DNA of 43,402 nt from UBA6165 sp044233745 (GTDB taxonomy: Bacteria; Bacteroidota; Bacteroidia; Flavobacteriales_D; Crocinitomicaceae): assembly GCA_044233745.1 (NCBI GenBank), contig JBIIJN010000014.1, positions 1-43,402 of the forward strand, read 5' to 3'. The translations under genes were made by a program, and so were the position numbers. Positions within the stretch are counted from its first letter, which is position 1. Every line of letters begins with the position of its first letter. Below, piece by piece: positions 25,777 through 33,441 of the stretch. Under the pieces are notes generated by a model. It saw only the letters and a program-made list of their open reading frames with translations, made no database searches and had not been told where the DNA came from.

Positions 25777-25805
25777 CAAAGATACATTATATTTATAATT
25801 CGCAA
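25777..25805 (-). promoter_or_regulatory. Promoter of the tRNA-tuf-secE-nusG-rpl-rpo operon
   Basis: On the minus strand TTG (25805-25803), an 18-nt spacer, then TATCTTTG (25784-25777) match the Bacteroidota consensus very well. It is the only strong promoter I find before the tRNA cluster and lies just downstream of the hpf terminator. Confidence 0.7.
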
Positions 25806-25833
25806 TAGGTTTTAATAAAAAAAAATAGGCAAT

Positions 25834-25861
25834 AAAAAAAAGGCGCCCAATGAGCGCCTTT
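25834..25861 (-). terminator. Terminator after hpf
   Basis: AAAGGCGC and GCGCCTTT (25861-25854 with 25846-25839) form an 8-bp stem with a 7-base loop, followed by a run of T on the minus strand. It isolates the hpf unit from the superoperon promoter directly downstream. Confidence 0.9.
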
Positions 25862-25881
25862 AGTAATTAAAAATCAATTAA

Positions 25882-26181
25882 TTAAGCATTCGTTAGTTTG
25901 CCTTTATATTTTCTCACTTGTCTTCTTAGAGCTTCAACTGCTAGGTCTGTGGCCTCTTCAAAGGTTTTTGACTGCTTTTTGGCGAATAATTCCTTTCCAG
26001 GTAAAAGAATGCGAACTTCAGCAATTTTATTACTCTTATCTTGCGCTTTATCCAATCTCAAAAAAACTTCGCTGGTCACTATATTATCAAAAAACTGACT
26101 CAATTTTGAAACTTTAGAATTGATAAAATCTACCAACTTAATGTCTGCATCAAAATGCACTGAATGAACTTTAGTACTCAT
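25882..26181 (-). CDS. hpf: Ribosome hibernation-promoting factor, short form
   Basis: A 99-residue HPF/YfiA-domain protein that binds the decoding centre of idle ribosomes. The fold pattern is VHFDADIKLVDFINSKVSKLSQFF, then DKSNKIAEVRILLPGKELFAKKQSKTFEEATDLAVEALRRQVRKYKGKL. It ends after this domain, so it is the short type lacking the C-terminal dimerisation domain of long HPF. The ATG at 26181 matches family starts; a longer frame from 26283 overlaps the recombinase gene. Four bases separate it from the upstream recombinase stop, indicating co-transcription. Confidence 0.9.
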   Translation of the reverse strand: MSTKVHSVHFDADIKLVDFINSKVSKLSQFFDNIVTSEVFLRLDKAQDKSNKIAEVRILLPGKELFAKKQSKTFEEATDLAVEALRRQVRKYKGKLTNA

Positions 26182-26185
26182 GGGA

Positions 26186-27067
26186 TTAGTTTTTGTGCCC
26201 ACGTGGATGGGCTGATTTATAAATAGAATTAATTTGTTCGAAAGAATTGTGTGTATAAACCTGTGTCGCGGCAAGATTCGCATGGCCTAAAATTTCTTTC
26301 AACACCTCGATAGCAACACCCTCATTGAGCATGTGGGTTGCAAAAGTATGTCTCATGATATGTGGGCTTTTTTGATTCATTCCTGTGACCTGCGAAAGGT
26401 AGTAATTTATTTTTCTGTAAACAAACTTGGGGTACATTTTTTTTTGAGAATCGGTATAAAAAACAAATTCGTGGGCACAGCCCAATCTTTTTTTTGATAC
26501 AATAAGCTCTAAAAGATTCTCATAAAGGTCGTCACTGATTGCGATATCACGCTCTTTGTTTCTCTTGCCCAGCACACGAATATTACGGGACGAAATATCT
26601 GATTCTTTAAGACTGATTAATTCTGATAGACGAATACCGGTTTGATACAAGGTTTCAAAGATCATCTTGTCGCGAAAACCGAAATCATCATCAGTAAAGA
26701 GCTCATCAATTTTTTCTATTGTTATTTCCTTTTTTTGAACAAATTCTGGTAAGCGCTTGGACATCTTGGGCCCTGTGATTGCCGCAAAAGGGTTGACATC
26801 GACACACGATCTTGTCATTAAGAACTTATAGAAAGAACGATTGGATGACAATTTGCGATTAACAGATTTGGCGCTTATTTTGGCTTTGAGTAAAGAAACC
26901 ACCCAAGCCCGAACCATCGATGCATTGACCTCACGAATGTCGCCAGTGCTTTCTGTATTGATTTCCGAAAAATCAAAAAACTGCTGAATATCATTCACAT
27001 AAGCCAAACAGGTATGTTCGGAATAGCGTTTTTCTTTGATGAGATATTGTTCGAAATTACTGAGCAT
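26186..27067 (-). CDS. Tyrosine recombinase of the XerC/XerD type
   Basis: A 293-residue site-specific recombinase. The SAM-like N-terminal domain (~1-95) is followed by the catalytic domain with Arg146 (QTGIRLSEL), the beta-turn Lys168, His236 and Arg239 (HIMRHTFATHML), His262 (LGHANLAATQ) and the nucleophile Tyr271 (VYTHNS). The length and setting among housekeeping genes fit a chromosome-dimer-resolving Xer protein rather than a phage integrase; whether it is XerC or XerD is not clear from sequence. The start ATG abuts the T-run of the rpsU terminator, and hpf follows 4 bases after the stop. Confidence 0.9.
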   Translation of the reverse strand: MLSNFEQYLIKEKRYSEHTCLAYVNDIQQFFDFSEINTESTGDIREVNASMVRAWVVSLLKAKISAKSVNRKLSSNRSFYKFLMTRSCVDVNPFAAITGPKMSKRLPEFVQKKEITIEKIDELFTDDDFGFRDKMIFETLYQTGIRLSELISLKESDISSRNIRVLGKRNKERDIAISDDLYENLLELIVSKKRLGCAHEFVFYTDSQKKMYPKFVYRKINYYLSQVTGMNQKSPHIMRHTFATHMLNEGVAIEVLKEILGHANLAATQVYTHNSFEQINSIYKSAHPRGHKN

Positions 27068-27092
27068 AAAAAAAGGAGACCTATGGCCTCCT
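27068..27092 (-). terminator. Terminator after rpsU
   Basis: On the minus strand AGGAGGCC pairs with GGTCTCCT (one G-T wobble) over an ATA loop, followed by seven T residues that end exactly at the recombinase ATG. Confidence 0.85.
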
Positions 27093-27119
27093 AAACGTAA
27101 AATATCGAGTAATGTTATA

Positions 27120-27311
27120 TTATTGCTCTGAAGATTTCATTTTCTGCTTGTATGCAGCGCGAATCTCTTGTTGACGCATGGTTACAGAAGGTTTGGTGAA
27201 TTGCTGACGTGCACGCAATTGTTTCATTGTGTTTGTTTTCTCAAACTTCTTCTTGTATCTCTTTAGCGCTCTTTCGATGTTTTCGCCTTCTTTAACTGGA
27301 ATAATTAACAT
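27120..27311 (-). CDS. rpsU: 30S ribosomal protein S21
   Basis: A 63-residue, strongly basic S21 with the family start MLIIPVKEGENIERALKRYKK and a C-terminal basic tail (RQQEIRAAYKQKMKSSEQ). In Bacteroidota S21 helps to hide the anti-Shine-Dalgarno end of 16S rRNA. Bases before the start (AATAGAAAAAAGAT) contain no AGGAGG-type site. It has a possible own -7 element and a terminator directly downstream. Confidence 0.96.
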   Translation of the reverse strand: MLIIPVKEGENIERALKRYKKKFEKTNTMKQLRARQQFTKPSVTMRQQEIRAAYKQKMKSSEQ

Positions 27312-27345
27312 ATCTTTTTTCTATTAGTTTTCAAATTTCAGGGTG

Positions 27346-27353
27346 CAAAAATA
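27346..27353 (-). promoter_or_regulatory. Possible -7 element for rpsU
   Basis: Minus-strand TATTTTTG fits TAnnTTTG, 34 bases before the rpsU start codon. No TTG is present at the usual -33 distance. Confidence 0.4.
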
Positions 27354-27377
27354 GTCAATATTTTATACGAACCATAA

Positions 27378-28517
27378 TTATTTTAAAATTTCTCTGGAAA
27401 TAACTACTTTTTGGATTTCAGAGGTTCCCTCCCCAATGGTCATTAGTTTAGAATCACGCAAAAACTTTTCTGCTGGATACTCTTTGGTATAGCCATAGCC
27501 GCCCATGATTTGCACAGCTTCATTACCGTTTTTCACTGCCGTTTCACTAGCAAAATATTTGGCATAAGCGCCTTCTTTGGTCATGGGTAACTTGTTGTTC
27601 TTTCGGTATGCAGCTTGAAAAGTAAGTAATTCAGATGCTTCACAATTGGTAGCCATATCAGCCAATTTGAAAGAAATACCTTGGAAAGCGGCGATGGGTT
27701 TACCAAACTGTTCACGTTCTTTGGCATATTTAACAGATGCCTCATAAGCTCCTCTGGCAACACCGCAGCTCAAGGCAGCGATGGAAATTCTCCCACCATC
27801 TAGAATCTGCATGGCTTGATAAAAACCTGCACCTACTTCACCGATAAGATTTTCTTGAGGCACACGAACATTGTCGAAAATCAGCTCAGCAGTTTCAGAG
27901 GCACGCACGCCCAATTTGTCTTTAATTTTTACTGCTGAAAAACCTGGAGTTCCTTTTTCTATTATAAATGCTGAAATGCCTTTGGAGTCGAGCAATTCGC
28001 CAGTACGAACCAAAACAACTGACACATCTCCAGAAAGACCGTGTGTAATCCAGTTTTTTGCGCCATTGATAACCCAATCGTTGCCATCTTTTACAGCAGT
28101 AGTTTTCATGCGCATGGCATCAGAACCTGTGTTTGGTTCAGTCAAGCCCCAAGCACCGATAAATTCTCCGCTGGCAAGCTTAGGTAAGTACTTCCTTTTT
28201 TGCGCTTCACTTCCGTGATAATAAATATGTCCAGTGCAAAGTGAATTGTGTGCAGCAACGCTTAAACCAATACCTCCGCATACTTTTCCAAGTTCAATTA
28301 ATGTCGTTACATATTCATCATACGAAAAGCCACTTCCTCCATATTCTTCGGGAATAAAAATACCGAGCAAGCCCAATTCACCTAGTTTTTTCATTGTTTC
28401 AACAGGGAAATATTCATCTGCATCCCATTGATTCATGTAGGGTCTAACTTCTTTTTCAGCAAAATCTCTAACCATTTGCTGAATCATTTTTTGATTTTCG
28501 TTTAATTCAAAGTTCAT
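27378..28517 (-). CDS. Acyl-CoA dehydrogenase
   Basis: A 379-residue FAD enzyme of normal family length that oxidises acyl-CoA to 2-enoyl-CoA. Visible are the FAD/substrate segment GAWGLTEPNTGSDAMRMKTTA (~133-153), WVINGAKNWITHG, and the C-terminal IMGGYGYTKEYPAEKFLRD. The catalytic base is Glu363 in IGEGTSEIQ by comparison with the short/medium-chain group. Chain-length specificity is not deducible. It lies 18 bases after apt in an apparent four-gene operon; no terminator is visible after it. Confidence 0.95.
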   Translation of the reverse strand: MNFELNENQKMIQQMVRDFAEKEVRPYMNQWDADEYFPVETMKKLGELGLLGIFIPEEYGGSGFSYDEYVTTLIELGKVCGGIGLSVAAHNSLCTGHIYYHGSEAQKRKYLPKLASGEFIGAWGLTEPNTGSDAMRMKTTAVKDGNDWVINGAKNWITHGLSGDVSVVLVRTGELLDSKGISAFIIEKGTPGFSAVKIKDKLGVRASETAELIFDNVRVPQENLIGEVGAGFYQAMQILDGGRISIAALSCGVARGAYEASVKYAKEREQFGKPIAAFQGISFKLADMATNCEASELLTFQAAYRKNNKLPMTKEGAYAKYFASETAVKNGNEAVQIMGGYGYTKEYPAEKFLRDSKLMTIGEGTSEIQKVVISREILK

Positions 28518-28535
28518 TGTTCGATTCTTAATACA

Positions 28536-29066
28536 TTAATAAGCAACTAAATTCATAATATGTTTGCTGAAATCCGTGAGTTTGTCTCGACCATTCAGAA
28601 ATGACAATTCAATAATAAAAGAGAAACCGGCAATTTGTGCATTTTGACTCGTAATCAGTTGGGCGGCGGCTTGTGCTGAGCCTCCTGTAGCCAACAAATC
28701 GTCGTGAATTAAAACCCGGTCATTTTCATGGACGGCATCTTGGTGCATTTCAATTTCTGCCAAGCCATATTCCAAAGCATAAGATTGAGTAACCTTGTGA
28801 TAAGGTAATTTCCCTTTTTTCCGAATCAAAATAAATGGCAAGTCGAGCATCATGGCTAAGGGATAGCCCATTAAGAAACCACGACTTTCAATACCAGCAA
28901 TTTTAGTGATGCCCAGTTCTTTCACTTGTGCGGCGATGGCTTCGACCATATCGCGAGAAAGTTGGGGGTTCATCATGAGTGGAGTAATGTCTTTGAAAAC
29001 GATACCCGGAATTGGAAAATCGTGGACATCACGAATCTCCTGTTTTAGTCTATGTTCAATTTTCAT
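28536..29066 (-). CDS. apt: Adenine phosphoribosyltransferase
   Basis: A 176-residue purine salvage enzyme converting adenine and PRPP to AMP. FPIPGIVFKDITPLM (17-31) and GIESRGFLMGYPLA (58-71) are APT signatures; the PRPP loop is DRVLIHDDLLATGGSAQ (116-132), with His in place of the usual Val/Ile before DD. It shares an ATGA overlap with the upstream helix-hairpin-helix gene, suggesting translational coupling. Confidence 0.96.
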   Translation of the reverse strand: MKIEHRLKQEIRDVHDFPIPGIVFKDITPLMMNPQLSRDMVEAIAAQVKELGITKIAGIESRGFLMGYPLAMMLDLPFILIRKKGKLPYHKVTQSYALEYGLAEIEMHQDAVHENDRVLIHDDLLATGGSAQAAAQLITSQNAQIAGFSFIIELSFLNGRDKLTDFSKHIMNLVAY

Positions 29067-29932
29067 GGCGCAAAAGTAACATAAGCTTCGATTTTCTTGA
29101 CATCATCGGGCTCAATTCCTTTTGAATTTAACAAATCTTCATGCTTTTGATAGGGGCCGTGTTGTTCACGATAATTAACAATAAGTTTAGCTAGATTATA
29201 AGAAATATAAGGATGTTGGGCCAAAGTCTTCATGTCTAGCGTATTAACGTTGAGTTTTTTAATTTTTGACAAATCGACTTTCAATTTGGGTTTAATGGCT
29301 TGAAAAGTTTCAGGTGACAGACCGTACACCTCACTAATTTGATCAACAGAAGCAAAACCACCCAGTTTATCCCTAAAGGTAATAATGCGTTCGGATAATT
29401 TTTCGCCGATTCCTTTCAAAGCCATGAAATCTTCACGCGTAGCGGAGTTAATTTCCAGCTTTTGCTCTACAGGTTTTTTCTTGTTGAACACCAAAAAAGG
29501 TTGCCATTCGTTGACGCGTGAGGAGTCGAGCACGTAAGCATCATAGAGTTGATTGATGTTGTAGAAACCACCGATTCTGTTACGGTAAGATATGAGCACC
29601 TCGCTTTGCCTTTCTGATAAACCGAGATTTTGCCATGCCGCCATTGACATTGTATCAGGGTCGAAGGGCGCTTTAGGCAGCGGTCGTTGATAATCCTTTT
29701 TGTTTTCTTTGTAATGAAATTTAGTTTTTGCCTTTTTTTCTTGTTTCTTTTTTTCGAATGCTGCTTTGAACTCAATTTCTTCTTCAGTTAAGGAAACATG
29801 CAAAGGATCAGCCTGATACCGAAAAAATTTGGGCAATACAAGTAGGGCTAAAACCAGCAATAAAAGAATAAGTGAACCCCGTTTCTCACGGCGGTTAAAT
29901 TTCAGTTTTTTAAGGGGAGCATTGCTGGCCAC
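29063..29932 (-). CDS. Membrane-anchored helix-hairpin-helix (ComEA-like) protein
   Basis: A 289-residue protein with an N-terminal basic stretch and one membrane helix (~20-38, SLILLLLVLALLVLPKF), an acidic/lysine-rich linker, then three helix-hairpin-helix repeats: AWQNLGLSERQSEVLISYR, DFMALKGIGEKLSERIITFR and TLAQHPYISYNLAKLIVNYR. This layout resembles ComEA, which binds DNA outside the inner membrane in uptake, but other DNA roles are possible. The start is a GTG just 6 bases after the symporter stop; no ATG is available in frame. It overlaps apt by 4 bases. Confidence 0.82.
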   Translation of the reverse strand: MASNAPLKKLKFNRREKRGSLILLLLVLALLVLPKFFRYQADPLHVSLTEEEIEFKAAFEKKKQEKKAKTKFHYKENKKDYQRPLPKAPFDPDTMSMAAWQNLGLSERQSEVLISYRNRIGGFYNINQLYDAYVLDSSRVNEWQPFLVFNKKKPVEQKLEINSATREDFMALKGIGEKLSERIITFRDKLGGFASVDQISEVYGLSPETFQAIKPKLKVDLSKIKKLNVNTLDMKTLAQHPYISYNLAKLIVNYREQHGPYQKHEDLLNSKGIEPDDVKKIEAYVTFAP

Positions 29933-29938
29933 AGCGCA

Positions 29939-31972
29939 TTATTTATACTTAACGATTTCTCCTGATTTAAGTCTCTTGAAGTAGGACTTCAAATCTCTTC
30001 GAACTTCTCCTGAGAGTAACAGGAGCCCTAGAATATTTGGGAAGGCCATCGCTAGAATCATCATATCAGAAAAATCCAAAACACTACCTAAAGCAACAGA
30101 GCTACCTAAAACAACGAAAAACAAGAAAATAATTTTGTAGGCGTTTTCCATTTTTTTCGTGTTTCCGAACACATAAGTCCATGCTTTTTGCCCATAATAT
30201 GACCATGAAATCATTGTGGAAAAAGCGAATAAAATTGAAGCAACAGCCAAAACATAAATTGACCAAGAGCCAAGGGCTTGCTCAAAGGCTTTGCTTGTTA
30301 ATTGAGAACCTTCAAAACCTTGCGTATCGGCTGCAAAACCCGTGAAAATAAGAACTAGAGCAGTCATGGTGCAAACAACGACAGTATCAATAAATGGTTC
30401 GAACAATGCCACTAAACCCTCGCTAATTGGCTCATCGGTTTTAGCGGCCGAATGGGCAATTGAAGCTGAACCTACACCAGCCTCATTTGAAAATGCTGCG
30501 CGTTTGAAACCTACGATAATAACACCAATTATACCGCCATTAAGGGCAGATGCACTGAACGCACCGTCAATAATTTGCGTGAATGCGCTACCCAATTGGG
30601 AAATATTTAAACCAATGATAAGGAGCGCACTCAATACGTAAATCCCAACCATAAAAGGAACAATTTTGTCTGTCACCTTGGCTATCGATTTAATCCCGCC
30701 GATAATTACGACGCCTACAAAAATGGCCATTATGAGTCCAAAAACAATTCCGTATTCTTTAATCCATTCTAAGCCAGGAACACTACTAGCTTGAGCAAAA
30801 GCTTGATTCACTTGAAACATATTGCCACCTCCAAACGATCCGCCAATACATAATAACGCAAACAAAATAGCAAGTACTTTCCCAAGTTTGCTAAGCTTCA
30901 TTCTTTCAAGACCGCGTGACAAATAATACATGGGGCCTCCAGAAACCACTCCATCTTTATCAATTGAGCGGTATTTAACGCCAAGGGTGCATTCAACAAA
31001 TTTGGAAGACATACCAATTAAACCAGCAACAATCATCCAAAAAGTAGCACCAGCACCACCTACACTTATGGCAATGGCCACCCCTGCAATATTCCCCAAG
31101 CCAACGGTGCCGCTTAGTGCCGTTACCAAGGCCTGATAATGAGAAACTTCACCTTTGTCCTCTGGTCGGTCGAATTGACCACGAACCAATTGAAAAGCAT
31201 GCTTAATTCCGGTAACATTAATGAAACCCATTCGGAAAGTGAAAAACAAAGCGCCCAACACCAACCATACTACAATGATAGGTACATCAGATGATTTAGT
31301 TGTTTGATTCGGATTGTAATATGGACTTTTCTCTGAATATTTGATGTAGGCCAAATTACGAGCAGATTTATTCAAAGAACCTTGTTTGAAAAGTGGGTCG
31401 CCGGGTTGAACCAAAAATTTAATTTTACCAGAACCCACAGCGTATAAGAAAATTGTGTCGTTTTCAATTTGAATTTCAGCAACCGCTTGCTCGTGTTTCA
31501 CAATTGAATTTTCCTCGACCAGCCAATTCAAGAGGGTATATTCTTTTGATGGGCTATAATTTGGAGTTGTGAGAAACATGGAGTCAATCATAACCTGTTT
31601 AGAATATATCGATTTAAAGAAAATCTCTGCTCCAATAAAATCAACAATGGGTTTAATTACGGATTCCATATGCTCCATAATACCCTTTGCTGGCACTGTT
31701 GCAATCAAACGAGTAGAGTCGTTGTTAGCATCGACTACCAAAACAGACAAATGCATACCCTCATTTAAGTCACCAATTTTATCTTGATAAATGGACGCTG
31801 AAGACACATTCCAGTAATAGCGAAATGGAGCTTTTCCCTGAGATACAACAACTTGGGCTTGTGCGTTTTTGATGGCTCTTGAGGTATCAATAATTTGTAA
31901 TGTCGCCTTAATTTGTGCAACTGATACTTGAGAAACAAAAAGAAATAATAATACTGTGAATCGTCTAAGCAT
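29939..31972 (-). CDS. Alanine/glycine:cation symporter (AGCS) with an extra periplasmic N-terminal region
   Basis: A 677-residue protein. The last ~445 residues are an AGCS sodium-coupled amino-acid transporter with SGTVGLGNIAGVAIAI, the GMSSKFVECTLGVKYR segment, GGPMYYL and FKRAAFSNEAGVGSASIAH. The first ~230 residues are additional: a signal peptide (1-20), an SprB-repeat-like beta domain (~30-90, APFRYYWN...HLSVLVVDANND) and a lipoyl-like barrel (~145-211, VKHEQAVAEIQIEND then AVGSGKIKFLVQPGD). The lysine of real lipoyl domains is replaced. Typical family members are ~450-500 residues. It heads a minus-strand operon with the HhH protein, apt and the dehydrogenase. Confidence 0.9.
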   Translation of the reverse strand: MLRRFTVLLFLFVSQVSVAQIKATLQIIDTSRAIKNAQAQVVVSQGKAPFRYYWNVSSASIYQDKIGDLNEGMHLSVLVVDANNDSTRLIATVPAKGIMEHMESVIKPIVDFIGAEIFFKSIYSKQVMIDSMFLTTPNYSPSKEYTLLNWLVEENSIVKHEQAVAEIQIENDTIFLYAVGSGKIKFLVQPGDPLFKQGSLNKSARNLAYIKYSEKSPYYNPNQTTKSSDVPIIVVWLVLGALFFTFRMGFINVTGIKHAFQLVRGQFDRPEDKGEVSHYQALVTALSGTVGLGNIAGVAIAISVGGAGATFWMIVAGLIGMSSKFVECTLGVKYRSIDKDGVVSGGPMYYLSRGLERMKLSKLGKVLAILFALLCIGGSFGGGNMFQVNQAFAQASSVPGLEWIKEYGIVFGLIMAIFVGVVIIGGIKSIAKVTDKIVPFMVGIYVLSALLIIGLNISQLGSAFTQIIDGAFSASALNGGIIGVIIVGFKRAAFSNEAGVGSASIAHSAAKTDEPISEGLVALFEPFIDTVVVCTMTALVLIFTGFAADTQGFEGSQLTSKAFEQALGSWSIYVLAVASILFAFSTMISWSYYGQKAWTYVFGNTKKMENAYKIIFLFFVVLGSSVALGSVLDFSDMMILAMAFPNILGLLLLSGEVRRDLKSYFKRLKSGEIVKYK

Positions 31973-32035
31973 GTTTTCCTTGGTTTAGCGGATGATTGGT
32001 TCATAAATAAATCAACCATCAATTTTTTTAAAGCG

Positions 32036-32064
32036 CTAAAGTAAGAAAATTTTTAGAAAGCCAA
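32036..32064 (-). promoter_or_regulatory. Possible promoter of the symporter operon
   Basis: Minus-strand TTG (32064-32062), 18 nt, TACTTTAG (32043-32036): spacing is as expected but the -7 box has one mismatch to TAnnTTTG. Confidence 0.4.
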
Positions 32065-32106
32065 TATCGCGCAGTTAGGAAGTGAATTTACAGAAAATGC
32101 CAAACA

Positions 32107-33441
32107 TTATGGCGCTTCAACTTTCAGACCGAGCATACCACCAATTCTGAACAGTTCATAGAAGGCTTCGATTCGGGCGTATTGGTTATCGAGATGATTG
32201 AGTTGGGTTTGGACGTATTGATTGCGCACATTCAACAAATCGAAAGAAGACACCGAACCGAAATTGAAGCGCTCTATAGACATATCATACAATTTCTGGG
32301 CATAGATTATATTCTCGCCAGAGACTTCAATCAAACGACTGCGCATGATGTACATATGGATCAAAGTTTCAGTATTGTTGCGAACAGTACGTTTCAAATC
32401 CTCGATATTCATTTGGGTAATTTCCTCGTTGATTTTTGCAACCTCTATGGCTCGTTTGGATTTCCAATTGTTGTATAGATTATAGCGCAAAGTGGCTCCA
32501 GCAAAGTAATTAGGCACAGATACACTGGCGTTAAACAAGTTATTTTCCAATTCTCTAAACGAATTTCTTGAATATTGATAGCCTGCCTGAACAGCCACCA
32601 CCGGATACAAAAGCGACTGCTGCAATTGGGTATTTGTTTCAGCCAAACTCATGTTAAGGTATTGATTCTGAAGATTGCGGTTGTTTTCGTATAGGCCTTT
32701 TCGGAGTTGTTCAAAATCAATCAAAGGCAAAACAAAATCGAGCGGGTCGGTGGGGTTAAACAAAGTATCCAATTCAAAATTCATGAGTAAACTCAAGTTG
32801 CGCAAAGCATTATCGTAAGAAATCTCTTGCAACAAAACATTCATGGAATCGCTAAGCAGCTGGTTTTTGAATTGCATTAATTCCAGTGAATTCGAACTGC
32901 CGTATTCTTGTTTAATTTCGATCATTTCAATGCGTTCGCGAGAAAAGCCTAGCAACTGACGCAGCAGACTCAATTTATTCTTGTGCAATACAGCGGTGTA
33001 GTAAACTTTAATGACTTCAAGAACCGTATTTTCAACAATCAACATTGCATTTCCGCGCGATTGCTGCTCTAAAAAATCCAAACGCTGCTTGTTCATTTTC
33101 ACAAAAAAGCCACTAAATACGTTCCAATTCAAGTTGATTGATGGCTGAAATGACTGCTGCAAAATGAGTCCCGGTGTAAATGTGAATGGGTTATTTCGGT
33201 TGTCTTGAATCACATTATTGAAATTTGCATTCAAGGTTACAGTAGGAAAAAGACCCGCTTCCGACCACGTATTGTTTCGATCTGCAATGTCTATCTGCTT
33301 TTTTGAAATTTGGATTTGATAATTGCGTTCGAGGGCCAAATTAATGGCTTCTTCTAGGCTCAAGTTTTGCGCAAACGTTGTGGTGTGAAACAACGAGGCG
33401 GCAAAAAATATCAGCAATCCAAGAGACTTATTGAACTTCAT
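32107..33441 (-). CDS. TolC family outer-membrane efflux protein
   Basis: The outer-membrane channel of the tripartite efflux system encoded upstream. From the ATG at 33441 it has a signal peptide (MKFNKSLGLLIFFAASLF, then HTTTFAQ) and two repeated coiled-coil/beta units, each beginning with a pattern like LSLEEAINLALERNYQIQISKKQIDIADR and the second near LQNQYLNMSLAETNTQLQQS. A second ATG three codons upstream (33450) is possible. The start overlaps the end of the RND pump gene, indicating coupled translation; it is the last gene of the operon, with no clear terminator. Confidence 0.92.
   Translation of the reverse strand: MKFNKSLGLLIFFAASLFHTTTFAQNLSLEEAINLALERNYQIQISKKQIDIADRNNTWSEAGLFPTVTLNANFNNVIQDNRNNPFTFTPGLILQQSFQPSINLNWNVFSGFFVKMNKQRLDFLEQQSRGNAMLIVENTVLEVIKVYYTAVLHKNKLSLLRQLLGFSRERIEMIEIKQEYGSSNSLELMQFKNQLLSDSMNVLLQEISYDNALRNLSLLMNFELDTLFNPTDPLDFVLPLIDFEQLRKGLYENNRNLQNQYLNMSLAETNTQLQQSLLYPVVAVQAGYQYSRNSFRELENNLFNASVSVPNYFAGATLRYNLYNNWKSKRAIEVAKINEEITQMNIEDLKRTVRNNTETLIHMYIMRSRLIEVSGENIIYAQKLYDMSIERFNFGSVSSFDLLNVRNQYVQTQLNHLDNQYARIEAFYELFRIGGMLGLKVEAP

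Noticed and set aside
26186..27067. Recombinase as a phage or island integrase
   Set aside because: There are no other mobile-element genes, attachment repeats or composition change; it lies between rpsU and hpf, as a housekeeping Xer protein would.
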